Shown here in pieces: positions 38,230 through 48,041 of a stretch of DNA of 64,000 nucleotides (position 1 is its first letter; every line of letters starts with the position of its first letter). Origin of the DNA: Distichodus sexfasciatus (taxonomy: Eukaryota > Chordata > Actinopteri > Characiformes > Distichodontidae); contig JAVGVS010000013.1 of the NCBI GenBank assembly GCA_032718565.1, positions 957,407-1,021,406 on the forward strand, in the 5' to 3' direction. The notes beneath the pieces are model-generated. The model was not told where the DNA came from. It did not search any database and saw only the letters and a program-made list of their open reading frames with translations. A program made the position numbers and the translations under genes.

Positions 38230-38480
38230 GATAGGGGTAATGAAAATAATTGTGCTTCATTAATTCCCAGTCTGGCTAGATGATAGCCATTTGGAACTAT
38301 GTTTGCCAATTAGGCGGTCCAAATTAAAAGTGACCTTGGGATACTCGGCGCGCTCGGCTCTCGTCGCCTAATGAAGCACTTGTCTAGAAACAGTCCACTT
38401 TGTAATGTAAATCAGCAGCGTGTTTTGCTTTTGCGGCTCTCCATACTGGTCACATTAATTTACCGCGCTCACCACGGAGA
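38230..38480. promoter_or_regulatory. candidate conserved non-coding element
   Basis: After a long CT tract, a clean block with GGTAATGAAAATAATTGTGC, CATTAATTCCC and GCCAATTAGGC. Confidence 0.3.
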
Positions 38481-39393
38481 AGACGGCGGGGCAAAAAACA
38501 GTGGAAATCAAAACGCTGTGCTTTATTTCCCCCCGTGTGAATCTGAATGCACTAATCAGACTGTGATGGACAAGGCTAGCGCAGTAGCTCCACTGAAACC
38601 TAAAGCCTGACAACTCATCCTTGCTGGAGGAGCCGCATCCTTAATGCGGTCTGGTTTGGACTGATAGCCGCGCTTTTATGTGGCAGTCGTTGTTTAAGGG
38701 CATGGCTGCGCTGTTTGTACATTTTACTGCCTCTGGCAGGCTTGGAGTGTAATTACATTTTGGAGGAGCTCTGGAACACAACAGTACTCAGTCTTCTTCC
38801 ATGCGATTAATATAATTACTGCGATCGGTGGGTTCTCGTTAATGAGAACTTATGTTTGTCGCGAAACCTGCATATTACAAGATCGCCGTTGTGTAAAAAC
38901 ACAAGAATATATTTTCATGCGGTTGAGAAAATTGGTAAATAGATTAAAGAGAATGCACTGTTCTGAATGCAGTTTTTGCTTTAAGTGATCCGAAGTCCAC
39001 TTGTTGTGAAAGACGCATCGTTTTAATTTAATCAGGCATGAGGGGTCTCGCAGACATGAAGGGATGTGAGCTGGAGAGCGGGTGGTCTGATGGACGAGGA
39101 GAAGGGGGGGATTGAGATGTAGGGACATAAACACAGGGCGAGAGTAGGAATTAGTCGTGGAAGAGAGGGGAGCGGATGGGGGGTAGACGGGGAGGATGGA
39201 AGAATTGAAATGCTGCATGGGTCGCGAGGCTGATTGTTCTGTTTGGGGAGTTAATTGAAGGAAGGTGAAGCAGACAGTGCCTCATCTCCCGGCCTCTTCC
39301 AATCTCAATCACTGATTATTGTTAAATAGGGGCTAGTTAATGAGCGTATTTGATGAATTGTTATCTTTTTTTCTGAGAGAGAGAATCATTGTT

Positions 39394-39395
<2 letters not shown>

Positions 39396-39437
<42 letters not shown>
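39396..39437. repeat. compound (GT)n(GA)n microsatellite
   Basis: A GT run followed directly by a GA run in the intron before exon D. Confidence 0.92.
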
Positions 39438-39589
39438 CGCAATAAGGAGAGTTAGAGATACAGGGGCATCAGAATCCAAGAACAGAAGGAAGAAAAGCCA
39501 CTTGCAAAGATGAAATGTTGCTGTCATTCACACATGATTGACTTCAACCTTTTGAAAGCGAACCTTGCAGCAATCTCAAGCCTGTTAAT

Positions 39590-39990
39590 CAATATCCATT
39601 GCACCTTAAAAATGAAATGAAATTTGTTAATAAAGACTTAACTGGTATACAAAAAGTAAATTGCAATTCATGCCTTTACCATCAGTGTTTTACATATTAA
39701 TTGGAGTTTTGTAACTTGCAAAGACTTGCCCTGTGCTTGAAATGATAATATTCTGCCTTGAAATGGCTTAATGAGGGCTGCAAATTAAACGGAATGTGGT
39801 AATACAGACTATCTTTAAATTGACAGCGGTTGAATTACCCAGAATTCCAGTGGCAATGACGGCATTTTTTGTACTCTGAGCCTTTCTACTGGCATGGGAT
39901 ACACTTTTTGTGAGAGAAAGGAATTATTTAATTAAACCTCCTAATAAGCTTTTCAGCTGGCCAAGGTAGGCTTCTCAGTCCCATCACACT
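39590..39990. promoter_or_regulatory. candidate conserved non-coding element
   Basis: Repeat-free A/T-rich block about 400 bases upstream of exon D, with TTTGTTAATAAAGAC, ATATTAATTGGAG and GAATTATTTAATTAAACC. Confidence 0.27.
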
Positions 39991-40342
39991 AATTGGCTGC
40001 AGCAGAACTTACCCAGCTTGTGACAAAACACCATCAGTGATCAAAGTGCAAATTCCTGGAGTGGCAAATAAAAGTACAAAAAGAAAAGTAGTGTGATTAG
40101 TCTATGTGCGAGAGGGGATGACTCTGAGTACATTTTTGTGGCAGAAAAGATTTCAGAATTTAAATTGACCAGTGCATCTTGATTTTTTAATCCAATTAAA
40201 GCAGACGATGTTTCTTAAAAATCCTATTCTTCATGTATTTATAAATCATGACTTAATTTCAGTCCTTCTGCATTCCATAACTCATAACAGGTTGTTAAGG
40301 CATTTAATTAACAGGTGGCACACCTTGTGTTTTATTTTCCAG

Positions 40343-40466
40343 GTGGCAACATCAGAGGTACTGCCAGCGAGCATGTTCATACCAGTCCCTGGACCTGAGA
40401 GAGATGCTCAAAATGTACCACAATCTTTGTCCAACTCCACGTCTGATGACACAAAGAAACAAACAG
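40343..40466 (+). CDS. zfhx3: zfhx3 coding exon D (linker)
   Basis: This 124-nt exon follows TTTATTTTCCAG and ends AAACAG|GTAGGC. It enters in phase 0 and leaves in phase 1. It encodes a linker that starts VATSEVLPASMFIPVPG, comparable to the MPSSMFLP segment of mammalian ZFHX3, and continues with a Ser/Thr/Asn-rich stretch that has no recognisable domain. It bridges the paired fingers of exon C to the finger cluster at the start of exon E. Phase agreement with the next exon (g|ag giving Glu) supports the boundaries. Only a short, 188-bp intron separates it from exon E. Confidence 0.9.
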
Positions 40467-40654
40467 GTAGGCATGTTTTGTACAGTTAGTTATACTTTTT
40501 CAAAACAGCATATGAGCTATTTGTTCCGAATGAATTTTGCATCATATTTAGTGTGATAGAAATGATTCAAATCAGTATTTTATCTGTGAAATGTACTTGC
40601 AGGGTAACAAACCTCATTTGTATTTCTAATGTGTGTTATTACTTGTAATTACAG
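40467..40654 (+). other. intron D-E (188 bp)
   Basis: A very short AT-rich GT-AG intron directly before the giant exon. It contains in-frame stops, so retention would truncate the protein before all homeodomains. Confidence 0.92.
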
Positions 40655-43600
40655 AGGCTACAGATGTTGAGCCTGAGAAAGGAATTCCTCTGACCCCAGA
40701 TCTAATTGAAGCTCGCAAGTCACCTCTGGAAGATCAACAGCCTGCAAGAGAAGATACCACTGGTTTCCTATGCTGGAAAAAAGGCTGCAACCAAATATTT
40801 AAATCCTCCAACGCACTCCAGATGCATTTCAATGAGGTCCACAACAAAAGGCCACAACTGCCAGTCTCCGATCGTCATGTCTACAAGTATCGTTGCAACC
40901 AGTGCAGTCTAGCATTCAAGACTATAGAAAAACTTCAGCTGCATTCCCAATACCATGTTATTAGAGCAGCCACCATGTGTTGTCTCTGCCAGCGGAGTTT
41001 CAGGACCCTGCAGGCCTTAAAGAAGCACCTGGAGTCTAGTCACCTTGAACTGAGTGAAGCCGACATTCAGCAGCTCTATGGAGGCTTGCTAATGAATGGA
41101 GACCTAATGGTTATGGGTGACCCGTCGCTTGGAGAGGACCAGGCTGGTCTGATTGAGGATGAAAAGGAAGGAGAGGAGAGTGATCCTGAGGAAAAACAAA
41201 GCCCAACAGGCAGTGATTCAGGGTCCCTTCAAGAAGATTCTGGATCCGAGCCCAAACGCGCCCTGCCATTTAGAAAAGGGCCCAATTTCACCATGGAGAA
41301 GTTTTTAGACCCATCTCGTCCATTTAAATGTACAGTTTGCAAAGAGTCTTTTACTCAGAAAAACATTCTTCTTGTACATTATAACTCTGTGTCCCATTTG
41401 CACAAGGTCAAACGGGCTCTGCAGGAATCCACAACAGGTCAACCAGAGCCAACCAGCAGCCCTGATAATAAACCCTTTAAGTGCAGTACCTGCAATGTTG
41501 CTTATAGCCAGAGCTCTACATTGGAGATCCACATGCGCTCTGTCCTTCACCAGACCAAAGCCAGGGCAGCCAAACTTGAAGCAGCTGGTGGCACCTCTAG
41601 CTCTGTCAGCAGTGCTGGCTTAAGTGGGAGCGGCTCTAACAGCACTTCCACACCTAGCCCTGTCCCTCCCAGCAACTCAACAAGCAGCTCTGGCAACAAC
41701 AGCTGTTCCCCAGCAGGGGTTCAGACAGCACAGAGCATCATGGGAGGAAACCACCTGAGTCAGTCTCACAACATTGAGAGCATGTCTAACTCAGCTTGTC
41801 ATCCCTCTCCCTCTGAGAACCATGAGATTAAGAAAAAGAAATTCACAGACATACTGTCATCAAGAGGCCACCAGCAGCAGCTTCAACAGCAGCAGTTGGC
41901 CCAGGCCCAGGCACAAGCTCAGGCCCAACTTCAACAAGAGCTCCAGCAGCAAGCTGCTATCATTCAGTCCCAGCTTTTCAATCCCCTGCTCCAGCACTTC
42001 CCAATGACAACAGATGCTCTTCTGCCACTTCAGCAGCAACAACTTCTCTTCCCTTTCTACATTCCGGGGGCTGAATTTCAGCTGAATCCGGAAATGAATT
42101 TGAATAGCTCTTCACTGAACCTAGGTGGCTCTGCTGCTGCCCTTTTAGAAGAACAAAAGAACCAAGCCCAGCAGGCCCAGCAGAGCTGTCTCCAACAACA
42201 GCTGATGCACCACCACCTCCAGCAACAGCACCAAACCCATTCCCATTCACAGGCCTCAAGTCAAATGGCTTTACTTCAGCAAAGTGCATCTCTCTCACAC
42301 CCAGCAGACAAAAAACCAAAGCCAATTGTTCCTCATACTGAGAAAGACAGAGAGTTGCCAAAGGAAAAAGAAATGAATGACAAAACAGAGGATCAGACTC
42401 CAAAGGATATCTCAGACAATACAAAGTCCAAAGAGAAAAAAGATGTACCACAGGCTATAGCTAATGTGAATCAGGACACTGGATTCCCTCCACCAAGAAT
42501 CGCATCTGATGCTCGTGGTAATGCCACCAAAGTACTGTTGGAGAATTTTGGATTTGAATTGGTGATTCAGTACAATGAGAACAAGCAGAAAGCTCAGAGA
42601 AAGCCTACAGGATCTGGACCCGGATCAACTGCACCAGGTGGAATAACTAGAGTTGTCGACCCTGTTGAGGGACTGGAGAAGCTGGAGTGTGAGGCTTGCG
42701 GAAAGCTATTTTCCAACATATTAATTCTAAAGAGTCACCAGGAGCACATCCATCAGGCTTTCTTCCCATTTAGATCACTAGAGAGGTTTGCCAAGGAGTA
42801 CAGAGAACAATATGACAAGCTGTACCCTCTAAGACCACAAACACCTGAGGCTGCTCCTCCTCCTCCACCTCCTCCTCCTCCACCACCTCCCCCTCCTCCT
42901 CCACAGAGGGCACCAACACCAAATATACCGGCCTCTGCCCCTGCACTCACCCCACCAACTGCTTCACCCCAACAACCTACGGGCCCACTAGCTCAGATTT
43001 CAATGCCAATGGATCTCCCTCTCTTCCCTCCACTAATGATGCAGCCCATGTCACTTCAATCTTTACCCTCTCAAATACCTGCCCAGTTGCCATCAGTTGA
43101 GCCTGGTCTCACCACTGATCTTGCACAACTATACCAACAGCAGCTCACGCCTGCTATGCTACAGCAGCAGAATAAGAGACCCCGTACCCGTATTACAGAT
43201 GACCAGCTTAGGGTTCTGCGACAGTACTTTGACATCAACAATTCCCCAAATGAGGATCAAATAAAGGAAATGGCTGACAAATCAGGACTTCCTCAGAAAG
43301 TCATCAAGCACTGGTTTCGGAATACCCTCTTTAAAGAGCGTCAGCGCAACAAAGACTCCCCCTATAACTTCAACAACCCACCTATTACCACTCTTGAAGA
43401 TGTCAAAATCGACTCTAAGCCACCTTCTCCTGAACCCCAGAGGCAAGAGTCCTATGGCAGCAAGAGGTCCTCAAGGACACGGTTCACAGACTACCAGCTT
43501 AGAGTGCTGCAGGATTTCTTTGACGCCAATGCTTACCCTAAAGATGATGAATTTGAGCAGCTGTCTAATCTTCTGAGTCTGCCAACTCGAGTAATTGTTG

Positions 43601-46138
43601 TATGGTTTCAGAATGCCAGACAGAAAGCACGTAAAAATTATGAGAACCAAGGAGAGGGAGCCAAAGATGGTGAACGGAGAGAGTTATCTAATGACCGATA
43701 CATTCGCACTAACAATTTGAACTATCAGTGCAAGAAATGCAGTCTGGTCTTCCAGCGCATATTTGACCTCATTAAACATCAAAAGAAGCTTTGCTACAAA
43801 GATGAGGATGAGGAGGGGCAATATGACAGTCAAAATGAGGATTCGGTTGATCTTTCACATGAATACTACACACCTTCTGGGTCATCAGGCCACACACCAA
43901 TGCCATCATCTTCGAGTCTCTGCCCTCTTCCACCTTCAACTTCAGCATTCTCTCACATGACAGTGACTGAGAAAGTTGAAGCTGCACCTGCTAACACCTC
44001 AAATACGTTTGATGAGAAATCCAAAAACTCTGCTGAAACATCATTGTCTCACAAAGAACCTTCATCACTGAAACAGGAAAGCAGCCACCCAGTTGAGACT
44101 CCACAGCAGAGACCACCTCGTGAGGAAAAGACTCATATAACCTCAAAGAACACAAAGCTTTCTTCACCCTCTCTCTCCCAACAGCAGCATAGTAGTGCAT
44201 CCTCCTCCTCCCACAGCAGTCAGACTGTATCCCAAAGTTCACTTATGGCACTTAATTCCCATTTAGCCACGGCTTCACAGCAGCAGCTGGCCCAGCAAAT
44301 GATTCCTTATCAGTGTGAACAGTGCAAGCTTGCCTTCCCCTCCTTTGAGCACTGGCAGGAACACCAGCAGCTTCACTTCCTGAGTGTTCAAAACCAATTT
44401 ATTCACCCTCAATTTCTGGATCGACCAATAGACATGCCATTTATGTTATTTGACCCCAGCAATCCTCTTCTGGCTAGCCAGCTCCTTGCTGGTGCATTGC
44501 CACAAATTCCAAGCAGCTCTGCCACTTCTCCATCAACCCCTACTTCCACTATGAATTCCCTAAAGAGGAAACTGGAAGAAAAAGCAGGCACTAGTCCGGG
44601 TGAAAACGACAGTACCAATAGTGGGGAAGAGCCACAAAGAGACAAACGTCTTCGAACCACTATTACACCTGAGCAACTTGAGATTCTATACCAGAAATAT
44701 TTACTAGATTCTAATCCTACCCGAAAGATGCTTGACCACATTGCTCATGAGGTGGGGCTCAAAAAAAGGGTTGTGCAAGTATGGTTCCAAAACACCCGGG
44801 CAAGAGAAAGAAAAGGCCAGTTTCGAGCTGTCGGGCCAGCTCAAGCCCATCGTCGCTGCCCCTTTTGTAGAGCACTCTTTAAGGCTAAAACTGCCCTGGA
44901 AGCCCATATCCGTTCACGTCACTGGCATGAGGCAAAGCGTGCTGGTTACAACCTAACACTTACTGGATTACTGTCTGAACAAGAGACCCTGCACATGAAG
45001 ATTGATCCTCATGATATCGCTCATTTCTCTCACATGGTTCCTTCAAACAGTGATGCCCAGTGCTCATCCTTGTCACCTGTGAGTAAAAACATGGACTTAT
45101 CCCCAAGAGCACTTCTAAGTCCAACGTCTATCAAGGTTGAGGGAATGGAGGAGTTTGAAAGCCCAACCATGTCCTCTGTAAACATGAGCTTTGATCAGAA
45201 TAAACTTGACAATGATGATTGTTCCTCTGTTAACACTGCAATCACTGATACCACCACAGGTGATGAGGCCAATGTAGACAATGACAGTGCTGATGCTAAG
45301 CACCTCCACAACAGTGGAGATTTCTTGTCTAAGACTGGAGGAACAGTCGCATCTATTGAGAATGATGACCAGATGTCTTCGGGACTAGTTAGCCCCGCAA
45401 CAAGTTTTTATGCGAAAGACTTTGAAAATGAAAATTTGGTGGATTACAGTGAAACATCGAGTCTGGCAGACCCTTGCTCACCAAGTCCTGCAGCATCTGG
45501 TAGTAGAAGCATTGACAGTGGTGACAGACCTGGTCAAAAGCGCTTCCGGACTCAGATGACAAACCTCCAGCTTAAAGTTCTAAAGTCCTGCTTCAGTGAT
45601 TATAGGACTCCGACTATGTTGGAATGTGAGGTACTTGGAAATGATATTGGACTTCCAAAGAGAGTTGTACAAGTCTGGTTCCAGAATGCTCGTGCAAAGG
45701 AAAAGAAGGCAAAACTCAGTATGGCTAAGCACTTTGGCATCAACCAGACATCTTATGAGGCACCCAAGACAGAGTGCAACCTGTGTGGTGTTAAATACAG
45801 TGCACGTCTCTCTGTGCGGGACCACATCTTCTCCCAGCAGCATATCTCCAAGGTAAAGGATACAATTGGCAGCCAGCTTGACAAAGAGAAAGAGTACTTT
45901 GACCCAGCTACTGTTCGCCAGCTGATGGCTCAGCAAGAGATGGATCGCATCAAGAAAGCTAATGAGGTACTAGGATTGGCACAACAACAAGCCATGCAGC
46001 AACAAGGGATGTTTGACAGTCCTGCCTTGCAAGCCCTGAATCTACAGTCGGCTTACACAAATCTACAAGGGATTCCTCCTGTACTTCTGCCAGGGGTTGG
46101 AAGCCCTACTCTTCCAGGCTTTAATTCATCCAATTCAG
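40655..46138 (+). CDS. zfhx3: zfhx3 giant exon E (10 zinc fingers and four homeodomains)
   Basis: This 5484-nt exon encodes about 1828 residues, the core of the transcription factor. In order it carries five C2H2 fingers (40765-41550), a Q/AQ-rich region, a charged Lys/Glu region, a finger (42682-42753), a 16-residue proline run, homeodomain 1 (43171-43353), homeodomain 2 (43462-43641), a CCHC-type finger (43723-43794), an S/T/Q-rich linker, a finger (44308-44376), homeodomain 3 (44641-44820), a finger (44851-44922), an acidic linker with a SUMO-type motif, homeodomain 4 (45535-45714) and a finger (45769-45843). The order and wording match mammalian ZFHX3. Acceptor is AATTACAG, donor AATTCAG|GTATGT, phase 1 at both ends. 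All homeodomains keep W, F and N in helix 3 (WFRN or WFQN). No frameshift or stop interrupts it. Confidence 0.98.
40765..40842 (+). other. zfhx3: C2H2 zinc finger (first of exon E)
   Basis: The residues FLCWKKGCNQIF then H..NEVH show a Cys-X4-Cys spacing, atypical of classical fingers but shared with mammalian ZFHX3 (ICWKKGCNQVF). It lies about 40 residues into the exon. Confidence 0.93.
40888..40956 (+). other. zfhx3: C2H2 zinc finger (second of exon E)
   Basis: The finger YRCNQCSLAF...LHSQYH has canonical Cys-X2-Cys spacing and His-X3-His. It follows the conserved linker KRPQLPVSDRHVYK. Confidence 0.95.
40975..41043 (+). other. zfhx3: C2H2 zinc finger (third of exon E)
   Basis: The residues MCCLCQRSF...KKHLESSH form a C2H2 finger only a few residues after the previous one. 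The following block, LELSEADIQQLYGGL, is also typical of ZFHX3. Confidence 0.94.
41323..41397 (+). other. zfhx3: C2H2 zinc finger (fourth of exon E)
   Basis: FKCTVCKESFTQ...H..SVSH is a C2H2 finger with a long His-X5-His spacing, the type often seen in matrin/U1-like fingers. It follows an acidic Ser/Asp/Glu-rich linker. Confidence 0.94.
41476..41550 (+). other. zfhx3: C2H2 zinc finger (fifth of exon E)
   Basis: FKCSTCNVAYSQ...H..SVLH repeats the layout of the preceding finger, again with His-X5-His. The following KARAAKLEA is basic and alpha-helical. Confidence 0.94.
41869..41963 (+). repeat. coding Q/AQ-rich tract
   Basis: CAG/CAA and GCN codons give a mixed glutamine and Ala-Gln dipeptide tract (QQQLQQQQLAQAQAQAQAQ) and then LQQELQQQ. 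Mammalian ZFHX3 has a longer pure polyglutamine run in the same place, from recall. Codon mixing should stabilise this copy against expansion. Confidence 0.9.
42682..42753 (+). other. zfhx3: C2H2 zinc finger before the proline tract
   Basis: LECEACGKLFSN...SHQEHIH is a C2H2 finger. It follows the conserved block LLENFGFELVIQYNENKQK and precedes the polyproline run. Confidence 0.94.
42856..42903 (+). repeat. coding polyproline tract (16 Pro)
   Basis: Sixteen consecutive proline codons (CCT, CCA and one CCC, no CCG) follow PQTPEAA and lead into QRAPTPN. Human ZFHX3 has a similar proline run here. It likely forms a flexible polyproline-II linker between the finger and homeodomain 1. Confidence 0.95.
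43171..43353 (+). other. zfhx3: homeodomain 1
   Basis: The domain starts NKRPRTRITDDQLRVLRQYF and ends with recognition helix VIKHWFRNTLFKERQRNK. It is divergent at the helix-3 position that is usually Gln (WFRN instead of WFQN), as in mammalian ZFHX3 and ZFHX4. It spans window-polypeptide residues about 1035-1095. Confidence 0.97.
43462..43641 (+). other. zfhx3: homeodomain 2
   Basis: KRSSRTRFTDYQLRVLQDFF begins a 60-residue homeodomain whose helix 3 reads VIVVWFQNARQKARK, with Trp, Phe and Asn intact. It lies about 36 residues after homeodomain 1. Confidence 0.97.
43723..43794 (+). other. zfhx3: CCHC-type zinc finger after homeodomain 2
   Basis: YQCKKCSLVFQRIFDLIKHQKKLC has Cys-X2-Cys but ends His-X4-Cys, so it is a C2HC variant. 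The downstream YKDEDEEGQYDSQNEDS is acidic and conserved. Confidence 0.9.
44308..44376 (+). other. zfhx3: C2H2 zinc finger before homeodomain 3
   Basis: YQCEQCKLAFPSFEHWQEHQQLH is a C2H2 finger. It is followed by the strongly conserved hydrophobic stretch QFLDRPIDMPFMLFDPSNPL, probably a short folded or partner-binding motif (inference). Confidence 0.95.
44641..44820 (+). other. zfhx3: homeodomain 3
   Basis: The domain starts DKRLRTTITPEQLEILYQKY and has helix 3 VVQVWFQNTRARERKGQ. Trp, Phe, Gln and Asn of the recognition helix are all present. Confidence 0.97.
44851..44922 (+). other. zfhx3: C2H2 zinc finger after homeodomain 3
   Basis: RRCPFCRALFKAKTALEAHIRSRH is a C2H2 finger only ten residues after homeodomain 3. 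The spacing suggests the two act as a unit on DNA (inference). Confidence 0.95.
45130..45141 (+). other. zfhx3: SUMOylation-type motif IKVE
   Basis: Ile-Lys-Val-Glu fits the psi-K-x-E SUMO consensus and sits in a Ser/Pro-rich linker (SPTSIKVEGMEEFES). The same sequence is in mammalian ZFHX3, which has been reported to be SUMOylated. Use in this species is inferred. Confidence 0.55.
45535..45714 (+). other. zfhx3: homeodomain 4
   Basis: QKRFRTQMTNLQLKVLKSCF begins the last homeodomain; helix 3 is VVQVWFQNARAKEKKAK. The first residues follow DSGDRPG, a typical ZFHX3 junction. Confidence 0.97.
45769..45843 (+). other. zfhx3: C2H2 zinc finger after homeodomain 4
   Basis: TECNLCGVKYSARLSVRDHIFSQQH is a C2H2 finger with His-X5-His. 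The following helix (SKVKDTIGSQLDKEKEYFD) is strongly conserved in the family. Confidence 0.94.
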
Positions 46139-46320
46139 GTATGTCATTACCTCAGTCAAATTTGTAAAAACCAAATAGCATTAAAATATTACTTGGTAGG
46201 CAGTTGTTCTGTTGTGTTCTGTGACTCTTTTTTACATTCTGACAATTCTTTACCATATTTTTGTTTAGTAATAACTTATTGCTCCATTTTTCACATCACA
46301 TCTGTATTCTTGTCTTTTAG
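46139..46320 (+). other. last intron E-F (182 bp)
   Basis: A short GT-AG intron (GTATGT...CTTTTAG) rich in A/T. If retained, the frame continues for only ten residues (GMSLPQSNL-type tail) to the stop at 46165-46167. Confidence 0.92.
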
Positions 46321-48041
46321 CTTTAACTCCTCCAAAACCTCCTAACATCCTGAACATGTCTGGTGCCAGTGTTCCATCACCCAGTCTCCCTACATCTGGT
46401 TTACCCAACAAGACACCCTCTTCTTCCTCCTTGGCCTCATCCAGCCCAGCTCAGGCTAGCACTTCTGTTGCCCACACAAGCACTACTACTACATCCACAT
46501 CAAACTCCCTGACAACACAACCAGTTCCCAGAGCTGATCCTCCCAAAGAACGTGAAATGGAAAGACCCAAGGAAAAAGAGAAACCCAAGGAGAAGGTTGA
46601 AAAATCTAACACACCATCCTCAACTGGGGGCACTCCTGCCCCCTCCACTTCTGCTGCCAGTGCAAAGAAAGAAAAACCAGACACAGCTGTTCCAGCCACC
46701 TCAATGCCAACTCCTGGTATGGAGTATGTGGTTGATCCTGCCCAGCTCCAAGCTCTGCAGGCAGCTTTAGCTTCAGATCCAACGGCTCTGCTTACCAGCC
46801 AGTTCCTGCCCTATTTTATGCCAGGCTTCTCTCCATATTATGCCCCGCAGATTCCAGGCGCTCTCCAAGGTGGTTACCTCCAGCCTATGTATGGCATGGA
46901 AAGTCTTTTCCCCTACAACCCAGCTTTATCACAGGCCCTTATGGGACTGTCACCAGGATCCCTGCTCCAGCATTACCAGCAATATCAGCAGAGCCTGCAG
47001 GAGGCACTTCAGCAGCAGCAGCGGCAGCTCCAGCAAATACAGCAACCCAAAGCGAGTCAAACTCCAGCCCCTTCTCAGTCCTCGGTGGACCGTAAAGATT
47101 CTGCCAAAGATCTAGTAAAAGCAGAGGAGCAGAAAGGCACTTCCTCAAGTGATACCTCTTCTTCTCACAATAACCTACCCCCTGAGCAGCATGAAGTGGA
47201 CGGTAAAGGTGCAGACCCTCTTCTCGACCAATACATTGTCCCCAAAGTTCAGTACCGACTGGCGTGTCGCAAATGTCAAGCTGTTTTCAGCAAAGAGGAA
47301 GCGGCTGTTAGCCACCTCAAGTCTATCTGCTTTTTCGGTCAGTCTGTGGCAAACCTGCAAGAGATGTTGCTTCGAGTCCCTAGCAGTGGCAGTGTAGCTG
47401 AGGGTAGCCTCTATGACTGCCTGGCCTGTAACACCACCATAGATGGGGACAAAGCACTCAGTCAACACCTGGATTCAGCCTTGCACAAACACAGAACAAT
47501 CTCGCGATCAGCCAGAAATGCCAAAGAGCACGCTACTAGTTTATTACCTCACTCTTCAGCCTGCTTCCCCGATCCTAACACCGCATCTACCTCGCAGTCT
47601 GTCAGTCATCCAAACAATGGCCCATCTCCCCCACCAACGTCATCGAACACCACACCGTCCTCATCTGTGTCTGCATCTTCGTGCTCCTCCTCCTCCTCGG
47701 CCACCCCGCTTAACACCACTGCTGCCAGCAAACCTTGGTCCCAGGCCCCTTTCTCTAGAGCTTTAGCTGGGAAGCCCAACGCCGCTCCTTCGGCATCGTC
47801 TTCTTTTCCTCCAGTATCCTCACCTTCAACGGTTACCTCAAGTTCATTGAGCACCTCAGGGGTTCAGACCTCGATACCAACAGACGTCTTTACCGACGAG
47901 TCTGACTCTGACAGCAGTCAGAAATCTGCAGACAGGCTGGGCAGGTCGGCCGAGGAGCCGCAGCAGCCCACTTGTCTCAAAGACACCGACAGTTGTAGTA
48001 GTAACATGGCTAGTGTAGGAACGGACTCCATCCGATTGTAA
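46321..48041 (+). CDS. zfhx3: zfhx3 last coding exon F (C-terminal region)
   Basis: This exon starts after TCTTTTAG in phase 1 (g|ct giving Ala) and runs to a TAA at 48039-48041, encoding about 573 residues. It begins ALTPPKPPNIL, then a Ser/Pro/Thr-rich region, a Lys/Glu-rich stretch, the conserved block VDPAQLQALQAAL...SQFLPYF, a hydrophobic Tyr/Pro/Gly block, a short polyglutamine region, a VKAE SUMO-type site, two zinc fingers (47253-47330, 47412-47486) and a Ser-rich tail with an acidic DESDSDSSQKS motif. The final VGTDSIRL separates it from zfhx4. The glycine tract found between the last two fingers in human ZFHX3 is missing. An ATG at 46356 is internal, not the start. Confidence 0.97.
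46984..47050 (+). repeat. coding glutamine-rich tract in the last exon
   Basis: QQYQQSLQEALQQQQRQLQQ and a short QQ tail are encoded by mixed CAG/CAA codons. The tract is shorter than its mammalian counterpart, from recall. Confidence 0.85.
47115..47126 (+). other. zfhx3: SUMOylation-type motif VKAE
   Basis: Val-Lys-Ala-Glu fits the psi-K-x-E consensus inside a charged linker (AKDLVKAEEQKG). Modification is inferred. Confidence 0.4.
47253..47330 (+). other. zfhx3: CCHC-type zinc finger in the last exon
   Basis: The residues LACRKCQAVFSKEEAAVSHL then KSIC give Cys-X2-Cys and His-X4-Cys. They follow VPKVQYR, conserved in ZFHX3 and ZFHX4. Confidence 0.88.
47412..47486 (+). other. zfhx3: last C2H2 zinc finger
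   Basis: YDCLACNTTIDGDKALSQHL then DSALH form the terminal finger, followed by KHRTISRSARNAKEH. In human ZFHX3 the glycine repeat lies immediately before it; here only SSGSVAEGSL is present. Confidence 0.93.

Larger units (their letters stand above)
35434..40342 (+). other. intron C-D (4.9 kb)
   Basis: GT-AG intron. It holds a dispersed-repeat copy near 35495-35700, a GT run and CT run at 37952-38104, a GT/GA compound run at 39396-39437 and several AT-rich TAAT-bearing islands listed separately. No additional exon was recognised. Confidence 0.85.

Noticed and set aside
40633..48041. The gene could be zfhx4 instead of zfhx3
   Set aside because: The C-terminal VGTDSIRL, the VDPAQLQALQAALASDPTALL block and the LTPPKP start of the last exon fit ZFHX3; ZFHX4, as I recall it, ends in a different motif and has different wording in these blocks.
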